From NCBI GenBank assembly GCA_045578425.1, contig JAZNKF010000015.1, forward strand, positions 1 through 14,331: a stretch of 14,331 nt of DNA, given 5' to 3'. The notes under the pieces are model-generated. The model saw only the letters and a program-made list of their open reading frames with translations, did no database searches and was not told the DNA's origin. Source of the stretch: RGIG3009 sp045578425 (GTDB lineage: Bacteria; Bacillota; Clostridia; Oscillospirales; Acutalibacteraceae). Both the position numbers and the translations under genes were made by a program. Of the stretch, positions 1 to 6,178 are shown one piece after another. Each line of letters begins with the position of its first letter. The first letter of the stretch is position 1.

Positions 1-459
1 GTTTATCTTTTCACTCAGTTGAATAAAATCCACCACTTTTGCCGTGCGCAGACGACTTGCCAGACGAATTGCCATGTCGCGTTCGGGATAAATGACTTCG
101 GCACCGATTTTTTCCAAAATTTCGCCGTGTTCGCTGCTTTGTGCTTTGGCAAGAACCAACGGAATGCCCAAAGACACCAAATGCAAGGTGGCCAAAACGG
201 AAGTGTCCAGTTGTTCGCCGATGCACACCACCGCAACGTCACAGTTTCCGATGCCGCTGTTTTGAAGCGTCTTTTTACTTAAATTCTTAACAAGTACCGC
301 GTGCTCGGTGATTTCGCGAAATTCGCGAATTTTATTTTCGTCACGGTCCAGCACAATCAAGTCCATGCCGCGCTCGGCAAGTTCAATCGCGAGTGCGGCG
401 CCGAAACTGCCCAGCCCCACAATGCCGAATGAAGGTTTGCCTTTTTTGGATTTTGGCAT
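1..459 (-). CDS. TrkA/KtrA-family potassium uptake regulatory subunit (RCK_N domain), 3' end cut off by the window edge
   Basis: The minus strand is open from an ATG at 459 to base 1, giving the first 153 residues; family members are about 215-225 aa. It starts with a basic stretch, then a Rossmann nucleotide-binding fold (RCK_N, about residues 10-130). The glycine-rich motif is G15-x-G17-x-x-G20 and an acidic cluster D38-R-D40 ends the second strand, as in dinucleotide- or ATP/ADP-sensing KtrA/TrkA proteins. The usual V-x-G-D/N-A segment reads LVKNLS here, a modest divergence. Such proteins are cytosolic rings that gate the membrane K+ translocator KtrB/TrkH; the partner gene and the RCK_C domain would lie to the left, outside the window. 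The start is supported by an AGGAGG ribosome binding site (complement of 468-473) 8 nt upstream. KtrA is more likely than TrkA because the protein seems to begin a single RCK unit, but the truncation prevents certainty. Confidence 0.88.
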   Translation of the reverse strand, partial: MPKSKKGKPSFGIVGLGSFGAALAIELAERGMDLIVLDRDENKIREFREITEHAVLVKNLSKKTLQNSGIGNCDVAVVCIGEQLDTSVLATLHLVSLGIPLVLAKAQSSEHGEILEKIGAEVIYPERDMAIRLASRLRTAKVVDFIQLSEKIN

Positions 460-497
460 AGTAACAGCCTCCTCAAAATCCTTTTATCTCACCCTGC

Positions 498-527
498 ATT
501 TTAGCATTCTTTGCTTTGGTGTGTCAA
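498..527 (-). promoter_or_regulatory. Sigma-A-type promoter for the KtrA-like gene
   Basis: Read on the minus strand, a perfect TTGACA (522-527) is followed after 18 nt by TAAAAT (498-503), preceded by TGC, which makes an extended -10. It lies 39 bp upstream of the ATG at 459 and is divergent from the thioredoxin promoter. Recognised by consensus only. Confidence 0.72.
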
Positions 528-536
528 GAAAAAACC

Positions 537-565
537 TTTTCTTTTTCCCAAAAGTGTGGTATACT
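537..565 (+). promoter_or_regulatory. Probable extended -10 promoter for thioredoxin
   Basis: TATACT at 560-565 is preceded by TGG, giving an extended -10 (TGnTATACT). The -35 position (537-542, TTTTCT) is poor. It sits 31 bp before the thioredoxin ATG. The two divergent promoters lie side by side, with their -35 boxes about 10 bp apart. Confidence 0.55.
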
Positions 566-596
566 AAATAACATAAAGGAAACGGGAGGTTTTGGT

Positions 597-911
597 ATGG
601 CAGAAATTGTATTGACGAAAGATAATTTTGAAGCGGAAGTGTTACAAGCCGACAAACCGGTGCTGATTGATTTTTGGGCGGCGTGGTGCGGCCCGTGCCG
701 CATGCTCGCACCCGTGGTGGAAGAAATCGCCGAAGAGTACGACGGGGTTGTCAAAGTGGGCAAGGTAAACGTCGATGAAGAACCGGAATTGGCAGAGGCG
801 TTCAGGGTATCGAGCATCCCGATGCTGGTGCTGGTTCGCGACGGAAAAATTGCTGACACCATGGTGGGATATCGCCCTAAAGAAGACGTAGTGAAAATGC
901 TCAGTAAATAA
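597..911 (+). CDS. trxA: Thioredoxin
   Basis: This 104-aa protein has the full length of classical thioredoxin. It is a small cytosolic dithiol-disulfide oxidoreductase that reduces protein disulfides and is itself recharged by thioredoxin reductase. The active site W30-C31-G32-P33-C34 is intact, with the buried Asp25 (LIDFWA) and the cis-proline loop S73-I74-P75 that packs against it; a Met follows the cis-Pro where Thr is common. The ATG at 597 is chosen because it follows GGGAGG (584-589) at a suitable distance and gives the normal N-terminus. An in-frame upstream TTG would add 27 non-homologous residues across the promoter. It has its own promoter and a following leader with a separate promoter, so it is probably a single-gene unit rather than part of the purine operon. 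Confidence 0.95.
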   Translation: MAEIVLTKDNFEAEVLQADKPVLIDFWAAWCGPCRMLAPVVEEIAEEYDGVVKVGKVNVDEEPELAEAFRVSSIPMLVLVRDGKIADTMVGYRPKEDVVKMLSK

Positions 912-926
912 CGCAAAAACTTTGCG
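912..926 (+). terminator. Possible weak hairpin after thioredoxin
   Basis: CGCAAA (912-917) and TTTGCG (921-926) form a 6-bp stem with a 3-nt loop directly after the thioredoxin stop codon. The following GGTTTGC is a poor T-tract, so termination here would be weak. Some read-through into the purine leader is possible. Confidence 0.3.
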
Positions 927-933
927 GTTTGCA

Positions 934-962
934 TTGACAAAAAGCGTCAAATATGGTATCGT
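934..962 (+). promoter_or_regulatory. Promoter of the purine operon
   Basis: A perfect TTGACA (934-939) is followed after 17 nt by TATCGT (957-962), preceded by TGG, so the weak -10 is helped by an extended -10 motif. Transcription would start near 969, about 20 nt before the first paired base of the aptamer. The -35 box is part of the inverted repeat TTGAC-N7-GTCAA (934-950), which could be an operator or chance. Confidence 0.7.
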
Positions 963-988
963 ATAGACATTGATAATACTTCTTGGAA

Positions 989-1063
989 ATATCCTTTGCG
1001 ACTGACGGGTAATGTGGAGCACCACAATGGAACAGAGGGTATCTTAAAGCCGACCGTCTGGGC
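989..1063 (+). ncRNA. ZTP riboswitch (pfl motif) aptamer
   Basis: The RNA matches the ZTP/ZMP-sensing pfl motif. P1 pairs 989-998 with 1033-1042 (10 bp, two G-U pairs). A conserved internal segment CGACTGACGG (999-1008) follows, then hairpin P2, TGTGG/CCACA (1013-1017 with 1022-1026, AGCA loop). The 3' subdomain is GCCGACCGTCTGGGC (1049-1063). The pseudoknot of this class can form between GACGG (1004-1008) and CCGTC (1054-1058). These bases differ from the usual GGCG/CGCC pairing but remain complementary, which is covariation-like support. The known ligands are ZTP and ZMP (AICAR monophosphate), which accumulate when 10-formyl-THF is limiting, and the class normally switches genes on. It precedes purE and probably controls the whole operon through fhs. 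The assignment rests on motif recognition, not a covariance-model search. Confidence 0.88.
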
Positions 1064-1109
1064 GCACTTTACCTAATTTTTTAGGAGAAGTGCGCCCTTA
1101 TTTTTTTTT
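1060..1109 (+). terminator. Intrinsic terminator, expression platform of the ZTP riboswitch
   Basis: GGGCGCACTT (1060-1069) pairs perfectly with AAGTGCGCCC (1088-1097). The hairpin continues inward with CCTAA/TTAGG (1072-1076 with 1081-1085) around a TTTT loop, and is followed by TTA and nine T residues (1101-1109). The first four bases of the 5' arm (1060-1063) are also the last bases of the conserved aptamer 3' subdomain. Ligand-bound aptamer and terminator therefore compete, the expected logic for a transcriptional ON switch. Confidence 0.9.
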
Positions 1110-1124
1110 GGAAAGAGGATGTGT

Positions 1125-1616
1125 ATGAAAAAGATTGCCATTATCATGGGTAGCGACAGCGATTTGCCGGTTGTTAAAAAAGCCGCGGATATGCTCAAAC
1201 AATTTGACGTGCCGTACGAGGTACACGTGTTTTCCGCTCACCGCACACCCGCCGAAGCCGCCGCGTTTAGCCGCAACGCGCGCAAAAACGGGTTTGGCGC
1301 GATTATCGCCGCCGCCGGCATGGCAGCGCATCTCGCCGGTGCGATTGCCGCCGGTACCACCTTGCCGGTGGTGGGGATTCCGATTGCGTCGGGGGCTTTA
1401 AACGGTGTGGATGCGTTATATGCTACCGTGCAGATGCCGACGGGGATTCCCGTGGCAACCGTTGCTATTAACGGGGCTGCCAACGCCGCATTATTGTGCG
1501 TTCAAATGTTGGCGATTGAAGATGCCGCGTTGGCGGAAAAGTTAGATGCCAAACGTTTGGCTGACAGTGCCGCGGTGCTCGAAAAGAACGCCAAAATCGA
1601 AAAAGAATTTAATTAA
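1125..1616 (+). CDS. purE: N5-carboxyaminoimidazole ribonucleotide mutase, class I PurE
   Basis: This 163-aa cytosolic enzyme makes CAIR, the C4-carboxylated intermediate of purine synthesis. Class I enzymes rearrange N5-CAIR delivered by PurK. Visible motifs are GSDSD (9-13, phosphate binding), SAHRTP (37-42, with the catalytic-type His39) and AAAGMAAHLAG (62-72, His69). The AAHL-G motif is class I, whereas class II AIR carboxylases have a different sequence there. The ATG at 1125 is preferred over an in-frame ATG at 1119: the ribosome binding site AAAGAGG (1112-1118) abuts the latter but is 6 nt from the former. It is the first gene after the ZTP riboswitch. No purK lies in the operon, so either purK is elsewhere or this PurE works from AIR and CO2/bicarbonate. 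Confidence 0.95.
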   Translation: MKKIAIIMGSDSDLPVVKKAADMLKQFDVPYEVHVFSAHRTPAEAAAFSRNARKNGFGAIIAAAGMAAHLAGAIAAGTTLPVVGIPIASGALNGVDALYATVQMPTGIPVATVAINGAANAALLCVQMLAIEDAALAEKLDAKRLADSAAVLEKNAKIEKEFN

Positions 1617-1643
1617 AAATTTTTATACAAGGGGTTTTGAATC

Positions 1644-2324
1644 ATGAAAAAAGTTTACACAGGAAAAACCAAAGACGTTTTCGCACTGGACAACGGCAAT
1701 TATTTGCTGAAATTCAAAGACGATTGCACCGGTAAAGACGGTGTGTTTGACCCCGGTGAAAATTCGGTTGGTTTGACTATTGACGGCGTGGGTGACGTGA
1801 ACTTGCGCATGTCGGTTTATTTCTTTGAAAAATTAAAACAAGCGGGTATCAAAACGCACTATGTAAGTGCAGACCTCGAAAACACCACCATGGAAGTGTT
1901 GCCCGCTACGGTGTTTGGCAAAGGTCTTGAAGTGATTTGCCGTTACAAAGCGGTGGGAAGCTTTTTGCGCCGTTACAGCGATTACATCGAAGAGGGTGCC
2001 GATTTGGACGCTTACGTGGAAATGACGTTCAAAAACGACGAAAAAGGCGACCCGCTGGTGACCAAAGACGGTTTGATTGCTTTGGGCGTTATGAGCGATG
2101 AGCAATACGAAACCACCAAAGAAATGACCAAAAAGATTACCAAGATTGTTGCCGACGATTTGAAAGAAAAAGGTTTGGTGCTGTACGACATCAAATTTGA
2201 ATTCGGGTTCTGCGGCAACGACGAAGTGGTGCTCATTGACGAAATCGCTTCCGGTAACATGCGGGTTTACAAAGACGGCGAATACATTGACCCGATGACG
2301 CTTTCCAAATTGTTTTTTGCTTGA
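1644..2324 (+). CDS. purC: SAICAR synthetase (phosphoribosylaminoimidazole-succinocarboxamide synthase)
   Basis: The 226-aa protein joins CAIR and aspartate with ATP to give SAICAR. The N-terminal YTGKTKDVF (residues 5-13) is the nucleotide-binding start typical of PurC. KTHYV, a GSFLRRY phosphate-binding-like segment, and near the C-terminus DIKFEFG and LIDEIASGNMRVY follow. In most PurC proteins the last motif reads DEISPDTMR; here SPDT is replaced by ASGN, and the C-terminus is slightly short (E. coli PurC is 237 aa). It is therefore a divergent but recognisable member. AAGGGG (1629-1634) precedes the ATG by 9 nt. A 27-bp gap separates it from purE and a 31-bp gap from purF, consistent with one operon. 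Confidence 0.93.
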   Translation: MKKVYTGKTKDVFALDNGNYLLKFKDDCTGKDGVFDPGENSVGLTIDGVGDVNLRMSVYFFEKLKQAGIKTHYVSADLENTTMEVLPATVFGKGLEVICRYKAVGSFLRRYSDYIEEGADLDAYVEMTFKNDEKGDPLVTKDGLIALGVMSDEQYETTKEMTKKITKIVADDLKEKGLVLYDIKFEFGFCGNDEVVLIDEIASGNMRVYKDGEYIDPMTLSKLFFA

Positions 2325-2343
2325 TTTTTTGTGTAAGATTTAA

Positions 2344-2358
2344 CGGAGGTAGACCGTG
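2344..2358 (+). promoter_or_regulatory. Ribosome binding site fixing the GTG start of purF
   Basis: CGGAGGT (2344-2350) lies 5 nt before GTG (2356-2358). An in-frame TAG at 2350-2352 closes the frame immediately upstream, so no longer protein with a cysteine at the mature N-terminus is possible. Confidence 0.85.
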
Positions 2359-3780
2359 GGCGGTTTTATAGGAATTACCGGCAAGACGGATTGTGTCCAA
2401 GACGTGTTTTTTGGGGTGGATTATCATTCCCATTTGGGAAAGTACCGTGCGGGCATGGCGTCGGTGGATGCCGAAAACGGATTTCAACGCGAAATCCACA
2501 ACATTGAAAACTCACCGTTTCGCACCAAGTTTGACAACATTGCGGGGCGCCTTTCGGGCAACGCTTGCATTGGCTGTATCAGCGATGCGGATACACAACC
2601 GCTTTTGATTCGCTCTAAGTTCGGTGTGTATGCGATTGCGCTGGTTGGTGTTATCAACAACGACCGCGAGATTGTGGAAGACTATTTGCAAGGCAGTGCC
2701 GGTATTTTTCAGTGCATGAGCGGAAACCGCGTTAACTCTACCGAAATTATGGCGGCCTTGATTGAAAAAAAGGATACGCTTGTCGACGGTATTCGGTATG
2801 CTTGCGGTTTGGTTGACGGTTCGGTTTCGCTGTTACTTTTGAAAGAGGACGGCCACTTGGTGGCGGCGCGGGACAAGCACGGGCGGTTGCCGGTGCTTAT
2901 CGGCAAACGCGACGATGCGTTTTGCGCCAGTTTTGAATCGTTTGCGTATGAAAAGCTGGGGTTTGAGTCGTACTGTGAGCTCAAAGCCGGCGAAGTGGTC
3001 GAACTGTCGCCCACTGAGATGACGGTGTTGTACGAAGGTACCGACGAGATGAAAATCTGTGCCTTTTTGTGGACGTATTACGGGTATCCCAATGCCTGTT
3101 ACGAAGGCGTCAACGTGGAAATGATGCGTATGCGCAACGGCGAGATTTTGGCGCGCAACGAACGTGAAAACGGCACGTTGCCGAATGTGGATTACGTCAG
3201 CGGGGTACCGGATTCCGGAACACCGCACGCGATTGGGTATGCCAACGAAAGCGGGAATCGGTTTGCTCGTCCGTTTATCAAATACACGCCCGCGTGGGCG
3301 CGCAGTTTTATTCCCACCAACCAAGAAGAACGCAACAAGATTGCCAAAATGAAGCAAGTTCCCGTCAACGAACTGATTAAAGACAAAGATTTGTTGTTTG
3401 TGGACGACAGCATCGTGCGCGGGACACAGTTGCGCGAAACGGTGGAGTTTCTTTACAACAGCGGTGCCAAATCGGTACATATTCGGTCGGCATGTCCGCC
3501 GATTATGTACGGATGCAAATATTTGAATTTTTCGCGCAATGCGTCGGATATGGATTTACTGGCGCGCCGTGTGATTGTTGAGCTCGAAGGGGAACAAGGC
3601 TTTGAGCACATGGACGAGTATGCCGACGGCACGACCGAACGTGGTAAGGCGCTTAGAAAAGCGATTTGTGATAAAATGCATTTTGATTCGCTGGAATATC
3701 AAACGCTGGAAGGTATGATGGAAGCAATCGGCATTGAGCCGTGCAAGATTTGTACCTATTGCTGGAACGGAAAGGAATAA
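2356..3780 (+). CDS. purF: Amidophosphoribosyltransferase-like protein with a degenerate glutaminase domain
   Basis: At 474 aa this has normal PurF length; PurF makes 5-phosphoribosylamine from PRPP. The C-terminal phosphoribosyltransferase half is intact: GVPDSGTP (283-290), the flexible-loop region AWARSFIPT (313-321) and the PRPP loop VDDSIVRGT (349-357). Cysteines 235, 387, 463 and 466 align with the four 4Fe-4S ligands of B. subtilis PurF; an extra one is Cys469. The N-terminal Ntn glutaminase half is recognisable but has lost its glutamine site. Where E. coli has Cys1, Arg73, Asn101 and Asp127, this protein has Gly2, Ser76, Val97 and Ser128; HRGQ has become HLGK. It probably uses free ammonia or a separate ammonia source. 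The GTG start is fixed by an upstream in-frame stop. Its place between purC and purM argues for a working purine enzyme rather than a decayed copy. Confidence 0.9.
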   Translation: MGGFIGITGKTDCVQDVFFGVDYHSHLGKYRAGMASVDAENGFQREIHNIENSPFRTKFDNIAGRLSGNACIGCISDADTQPLLIRSKFGVYAIALVGVINNDREIVEDYLQGSAGIFQCMSGNRVNSTEIMAALIEKKDTLVDGIRYACGLVDGSVSLLLLKEDGHLVAARDKHGRLPVLIGKRDDAFCASFESFAYEKLGFESYCELKAGEVVELSPTEMTVLYEGTDEMKICAFLWTYYGYPNACYEGVNVEMMRMRNGEILARNERENGTLPNVDYVSGVPDSGTPHAIGYANESGNRFARPFIKYTPAWARSFIPTNQEERNKIAKMKQVPVNELIKDKDLLFVDDSIVRGTQLRETVEFLYNSGAKSVHIRSACPPIMYGCKYLNFSRNASDMDLLARRVIVELEGEQGFEHMDEYADGTTERGKALRKAICDKMHFDSLEYQTLEGMMEAIGIEPCKICTYCWNGKE

Positions 3781-3785
3781 GATTT

Positions 3786-4826
3786 ATGAAAAATTCAAGG
3801 TCGGAAAGTTACGCCGCCGCCGGTGTGGATATTACGGCGGGTTACCGTGCAGTAGAACTGATGAAAGCGCACGTTGCCAAAACCATGACAGCGGGGGTTT
3901 GCTCGGATGTCGGTGGTTTCGGCGGTTTGTTTGAACTGGATGTGACCGGTATGGAAAAGCCCGTGCTGGTCAGCGGTACCGACGGTGTCGGCACTAAACT
4001 GAAATTGGCATTTTTGCAAGACAAACACGACACGGTGGGTATCGACTGTGTGGCAATGTGTGTCAACGATATTATTTGCTGCGGTGCCAAACCGTTATTT
4101 TTCCTCGATTACATTGCTTGCGGCAAAAACGTGCCTGAAAAAATCGCGGCGATTGTTTCGGGCATTGCCGAGGGTTGTTTGCAAAGTAACGCCGCCATCA
4201 TCGGTGGTGAAACGGCGGAAATGCCCGGCTTTTACCCTGTGGACGAATACGACCTTGCCGGTTTTGCGGTAGGTGTGGTTGATAAAAAGAAAATTTTGAA
4301 TCCCGCTTCCATGCAAGAGGGTGACGTGGTGATTGCGCTGCCGTCCAGCGGTGTGCATTCCAACGGGTTTTCGTTGGTGCGCAAGGTGTTTGGCATCGGT
4401 GAAAAAGATATTTCCAAACCTGTGGCCGAACTTGGCGGAAAATCCGTGGGCGAAGTGTTGCTGACTCCCACCCGCATTTACGTCAAACCCGTGCTTGCGC
4501 TTTTGGAACAAGTGACGGTGCGTGCGATTTCGCACATTACCGGCGGCGGGTTTTATGAAAATATTCCGAGAAGTTTGCCCGAAGGCTTTGGTGCAAAAAT
4601 CAACAAAGCGGCATTACGCATTTTGCCGATTTTCGATTTGATTGCCAAAGAGGGCGGCATCTCGGAACGCGACATGTTCAACACCTTTAACATGGGTGTC
4701 GGCATGAGTATCGTTGTCAAAAAAGGCGAAGAACAAAAAGCACTGGAAGTGCTCAAAGAAAACGGCGAAGATGCTTACATCATCGGCGAAATTATTAAGA
4801 GTGACGAAGGCGTTGTTTTTTGCTGA
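3786..4826 (+). CDS. purM: Phosphoribosylformylglycinamidine cyclo-ligase (AIR synthetase)
   Basis: The 346-aa enzyme closes the imidazole ring, turning FGAM and ATP into AIR. Typical PurM motifs occur in order: YAAAGVDI (9-16), the glycine-rich GGFGGLFEL (43-51), SGTDGVGTKL (63-72) and GIDCVAMCVNDI (85-96), which belong to the ATP/Mg site, then GGETAEMPGFY (140-150). Length matches the family. The ATG at 3786 is chosen over an in-frame upstream ATG inside purF because AAAGGA (3773-3778) is correctly spaced and the product then starts at the family N-terminus. Only 5 bp separate it from purF, and its TGA stop lies within the ribosome binding region of purN, suggesting translational coupling. 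Confidence 0.96.
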   Translation: MKNSRSESYAAAGVDITAGYRAVELMKAHVAKTMTAGVCSDVGGFGGLFELDVTGMEKPVLVSGTDGVGTKLKLAFLQDKHDTVGIDCVAMCVNDIICCGAKPLFFLDYIACGKNVPEKIAAIVSGIAEGCLQSNAAIIGGETAEMPGFYPVDEYDLAGFAVGVVDKKKILNPASMQEGDVVIALPSSGVHSNGFSLVRKVFGIGEKDISKPVAELGGKSVGEVLLTPTRIYVKPVLALLEQVTVRAISHITGGGFYENIPRSLPEGFGAKINKAALRILPIFDLIAKEGGISERDMFNTFNMGVGMSIVVKKGEEQKALEVLKENGEDAYIIGEIIKSDEGVVFC

Positions 4827-4834
4827 GGTGACGT

Positions 4835-5449
4835 ATGAAACAAAACGTTAATATTGCCGTGCTGGTTTCCGGCGGCGGCACAAATTTGGCGGCGCTGATT
4901 AAAGCCGAGCAAAGCGGCGAGTTACATAGCGGGAAACTGGCATTGGTGGTTTCCAACAAAGCCGATGCGTATGCCCTAACGCGTGCAGCCGACGCGGGGA
5001 TTCCCACGGCGGTGATTGAAAAAAAGAAGTTTGCCGACAAAGCGGCATTTGAAGCGGCGATTGTGGAACAACTGGAACAACACGAGATTGATTTGATTGT
5101 GTTGGCAGGATTTATGTGCATTTTGAGCGAGGAGTTTACCCGCCGTTTTGACAAACGCATTTTGAACGTACATCCGTCGCTGATTCCCTCGTTTTGCGGG
5201 GAAGGATTTTACGGGCTTAAAGTGCACGAAGCGGCGCTTAGCTACGGTGTCAAAGTGACGGGTGCTACGGTGCATTTTGTCAACGAGATTCCCGATGGCG
5301 GTGAAATCATTTTGCAAAAAGCGGTGGAAATTCAAGAAGGGGATACCCCCGAAGTGCTGCAACGCCGCGTGATGGAACAAGCTGAATGGAAGATTTTGCC
5401 CAAAGCGACCGAATTGGTGGCGGCAAAGTTAAAGGAGAGAGACGTATGA
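4835..5449 (+). CDS. purN: Phosphoribosylglycinamide formyltransferase (GAR transformylase)
   Basis: The 204-aa protein transfers a formyl group from 10-formyl-THF to GAR. VSGGGTNLAALI (11-22) is the substrate-phosphate loop, and the catalytic triad of the family is present as Asn111, His113 (NVHPSLIP) and Asp154 (PDGGEII), the equivalents of E. coli Asn106, His108 and Asp144. It depends on folate, unlike PurT which uses free formate, so the fhs gene at the operon's end supplies its cofactor. It starts 8 bp after purM with GAGGTGA as ribosome binding site. Its stop overlaps the next start as ATGA (5446-5449). Confidence 0.95.
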   Translation: MKQNVNIAVLVSGGGTNLAALIKAEQSGELHSGKLALVVSNKADAYALTRAADAGIPTAVIEKKKFADKAAFEAAIVEQLEQHEIDLIVLAGFMCILSEEFTRRFDKRILNVHPSLIPSFCGEGFYGLKVHEAALSYGVKVTGATVHFVNEIPDGGEIILQKAVEIQEGDTPEVLQRRVMEQAEWKILPKATELVAAKLKERDV

Positions 5450-6165
5450 ATATCTATGACGTGAAAACAATGGGCGAACGCATTGACGGCAATCCGTATG
5501 TCGGCCGCGGGATTGTGATTGGAAAAAGTGCCGACGGCAAACGCGCCGCCGTTGCTTATTTTATTATGGGGCGCAGTGAAAACAGCCGCAACCGTGTATT
5601 TACCGTTAAAGACGGGGCAGTGTTTACCGAGCCGTTTGATGTTTCCAAAGTGGAAGACCCCTCGCTGATTATTTATGCGGCGTTGCGGGATATTGACAAC
5701 AAATTGATTGTGACCAACGGTGACCAAACCGACACGATTTACGATTTTGTCAAAGACGGCAAATGTTTTACGGCGGCGCTCAAAACCCGCGAGTTTGAAC
5801 CCGATGCGCCGAACTTTACCCCGCGGATTAGCGGTATGCTTAGCTTTGCTAACGGTGATTTTGCGTACAAGATGAGCATTCTCAAAAGTTTGGACGAAGC
5901 GGGCAGTGATTGCGCGCGGTACACGTTTGATTATCCGTCCAAAGCGGGCTTGGGACATTTTATCCACACCTATGTGACCGACGGAAACCCCATTCCGACG
6001 TTCCAAGGCGAGCCTGAACGTGTGGCCATTCCCGATGATATGGATGCGTTTACTGCCGATATTTGGGAACATTTGAATGCCGATAACAAGATTTCGCTGT
6101 ACGTGCGGTATGTCGATTTGGCCGACGGCAGTTATGAAGAACGTTTGATTAACAAAAACAAGTAA
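5446..6165 (+). CDS. purO: IMP cyclohydrolase, archaeal PurO type
   Basis: The 239-aa protein resembles the IMP_cyclohyd (PurO) family known mainly from archaea, which closes FAICAR to IMP, the last step of the pathway. Support comes from NPYVGRGIVIG (16-26) and GRSENSRNRVF (42-52), matching the N-terminal strand and arginine-rich active-site region of PurO, and from a length slightly above archaeal PurO (about 200 aa). It has no similarity to the MGS-like cyclohydrolase domain of bacterial PurH. The ATG overlaps the purN stop (ATGA) and follows AAGGAGAG (5432-5439). The next gene is a transformylase without a cyclohydrolase domain, so the two together replace bifunctional PurH. An alternative start inside purN would add 20 residues and is not favoured. 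Confidence 0.85.
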   Translation: MNIYDVKTMGERIDGNPYVGRGIVIGKSADGKRAAVAYFIMGRSENSRNRVFTVKDGAVFTEPFDVSKVEDPSLIIYAALRDIDNKLIVTNGDQTDTIYDFVKDGKCFTAALKTREFEPDAPNFTPRISGMLSFANGDFAYKMSILKSLDEAGSDCARYTFDYPSKAGLGHFIHTYVTDGNPIPTFQGEPERVAIPDDMDAFTADIWEHLNADNKISLYVRYVDLADGSYEERLINKNK

Positions 6166-6178
6166 GGAGATAAAACCC

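Noticed and set aside
516..596. Longer thioredoxin with an upstream TTG start
   Set aside because: The extension would overlap the probable promoter, lacks homology to thioredoxin and has no ribosome binding site; the ATG at 597 has both a good site and the family N-terminus.
1119..1124. Upstream ATG for purE (two extra residues)
   Set aside because: The ribosome binding site touches this ATG directly, leaving no spacing; the ATG at 1125 is correctly placed.
934..1124. Guanine/adenine (xpt-type) or PRPP/ppGpp riboswitch in the purine leader
   Set aside because: The conserved features match the ZTP/pfl motif, including the 3' GCCGACCGTCTGGGC; no purine-riboswitch three-way junction is visible.
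2356..2460. Sequencing error or frameshift hiding the PurF cysteine
   Set aside because: The reading frame, ribosome binding site and start are clean, and three further glutamine-site residues far from the start are also changed, so one error cannot explain it.
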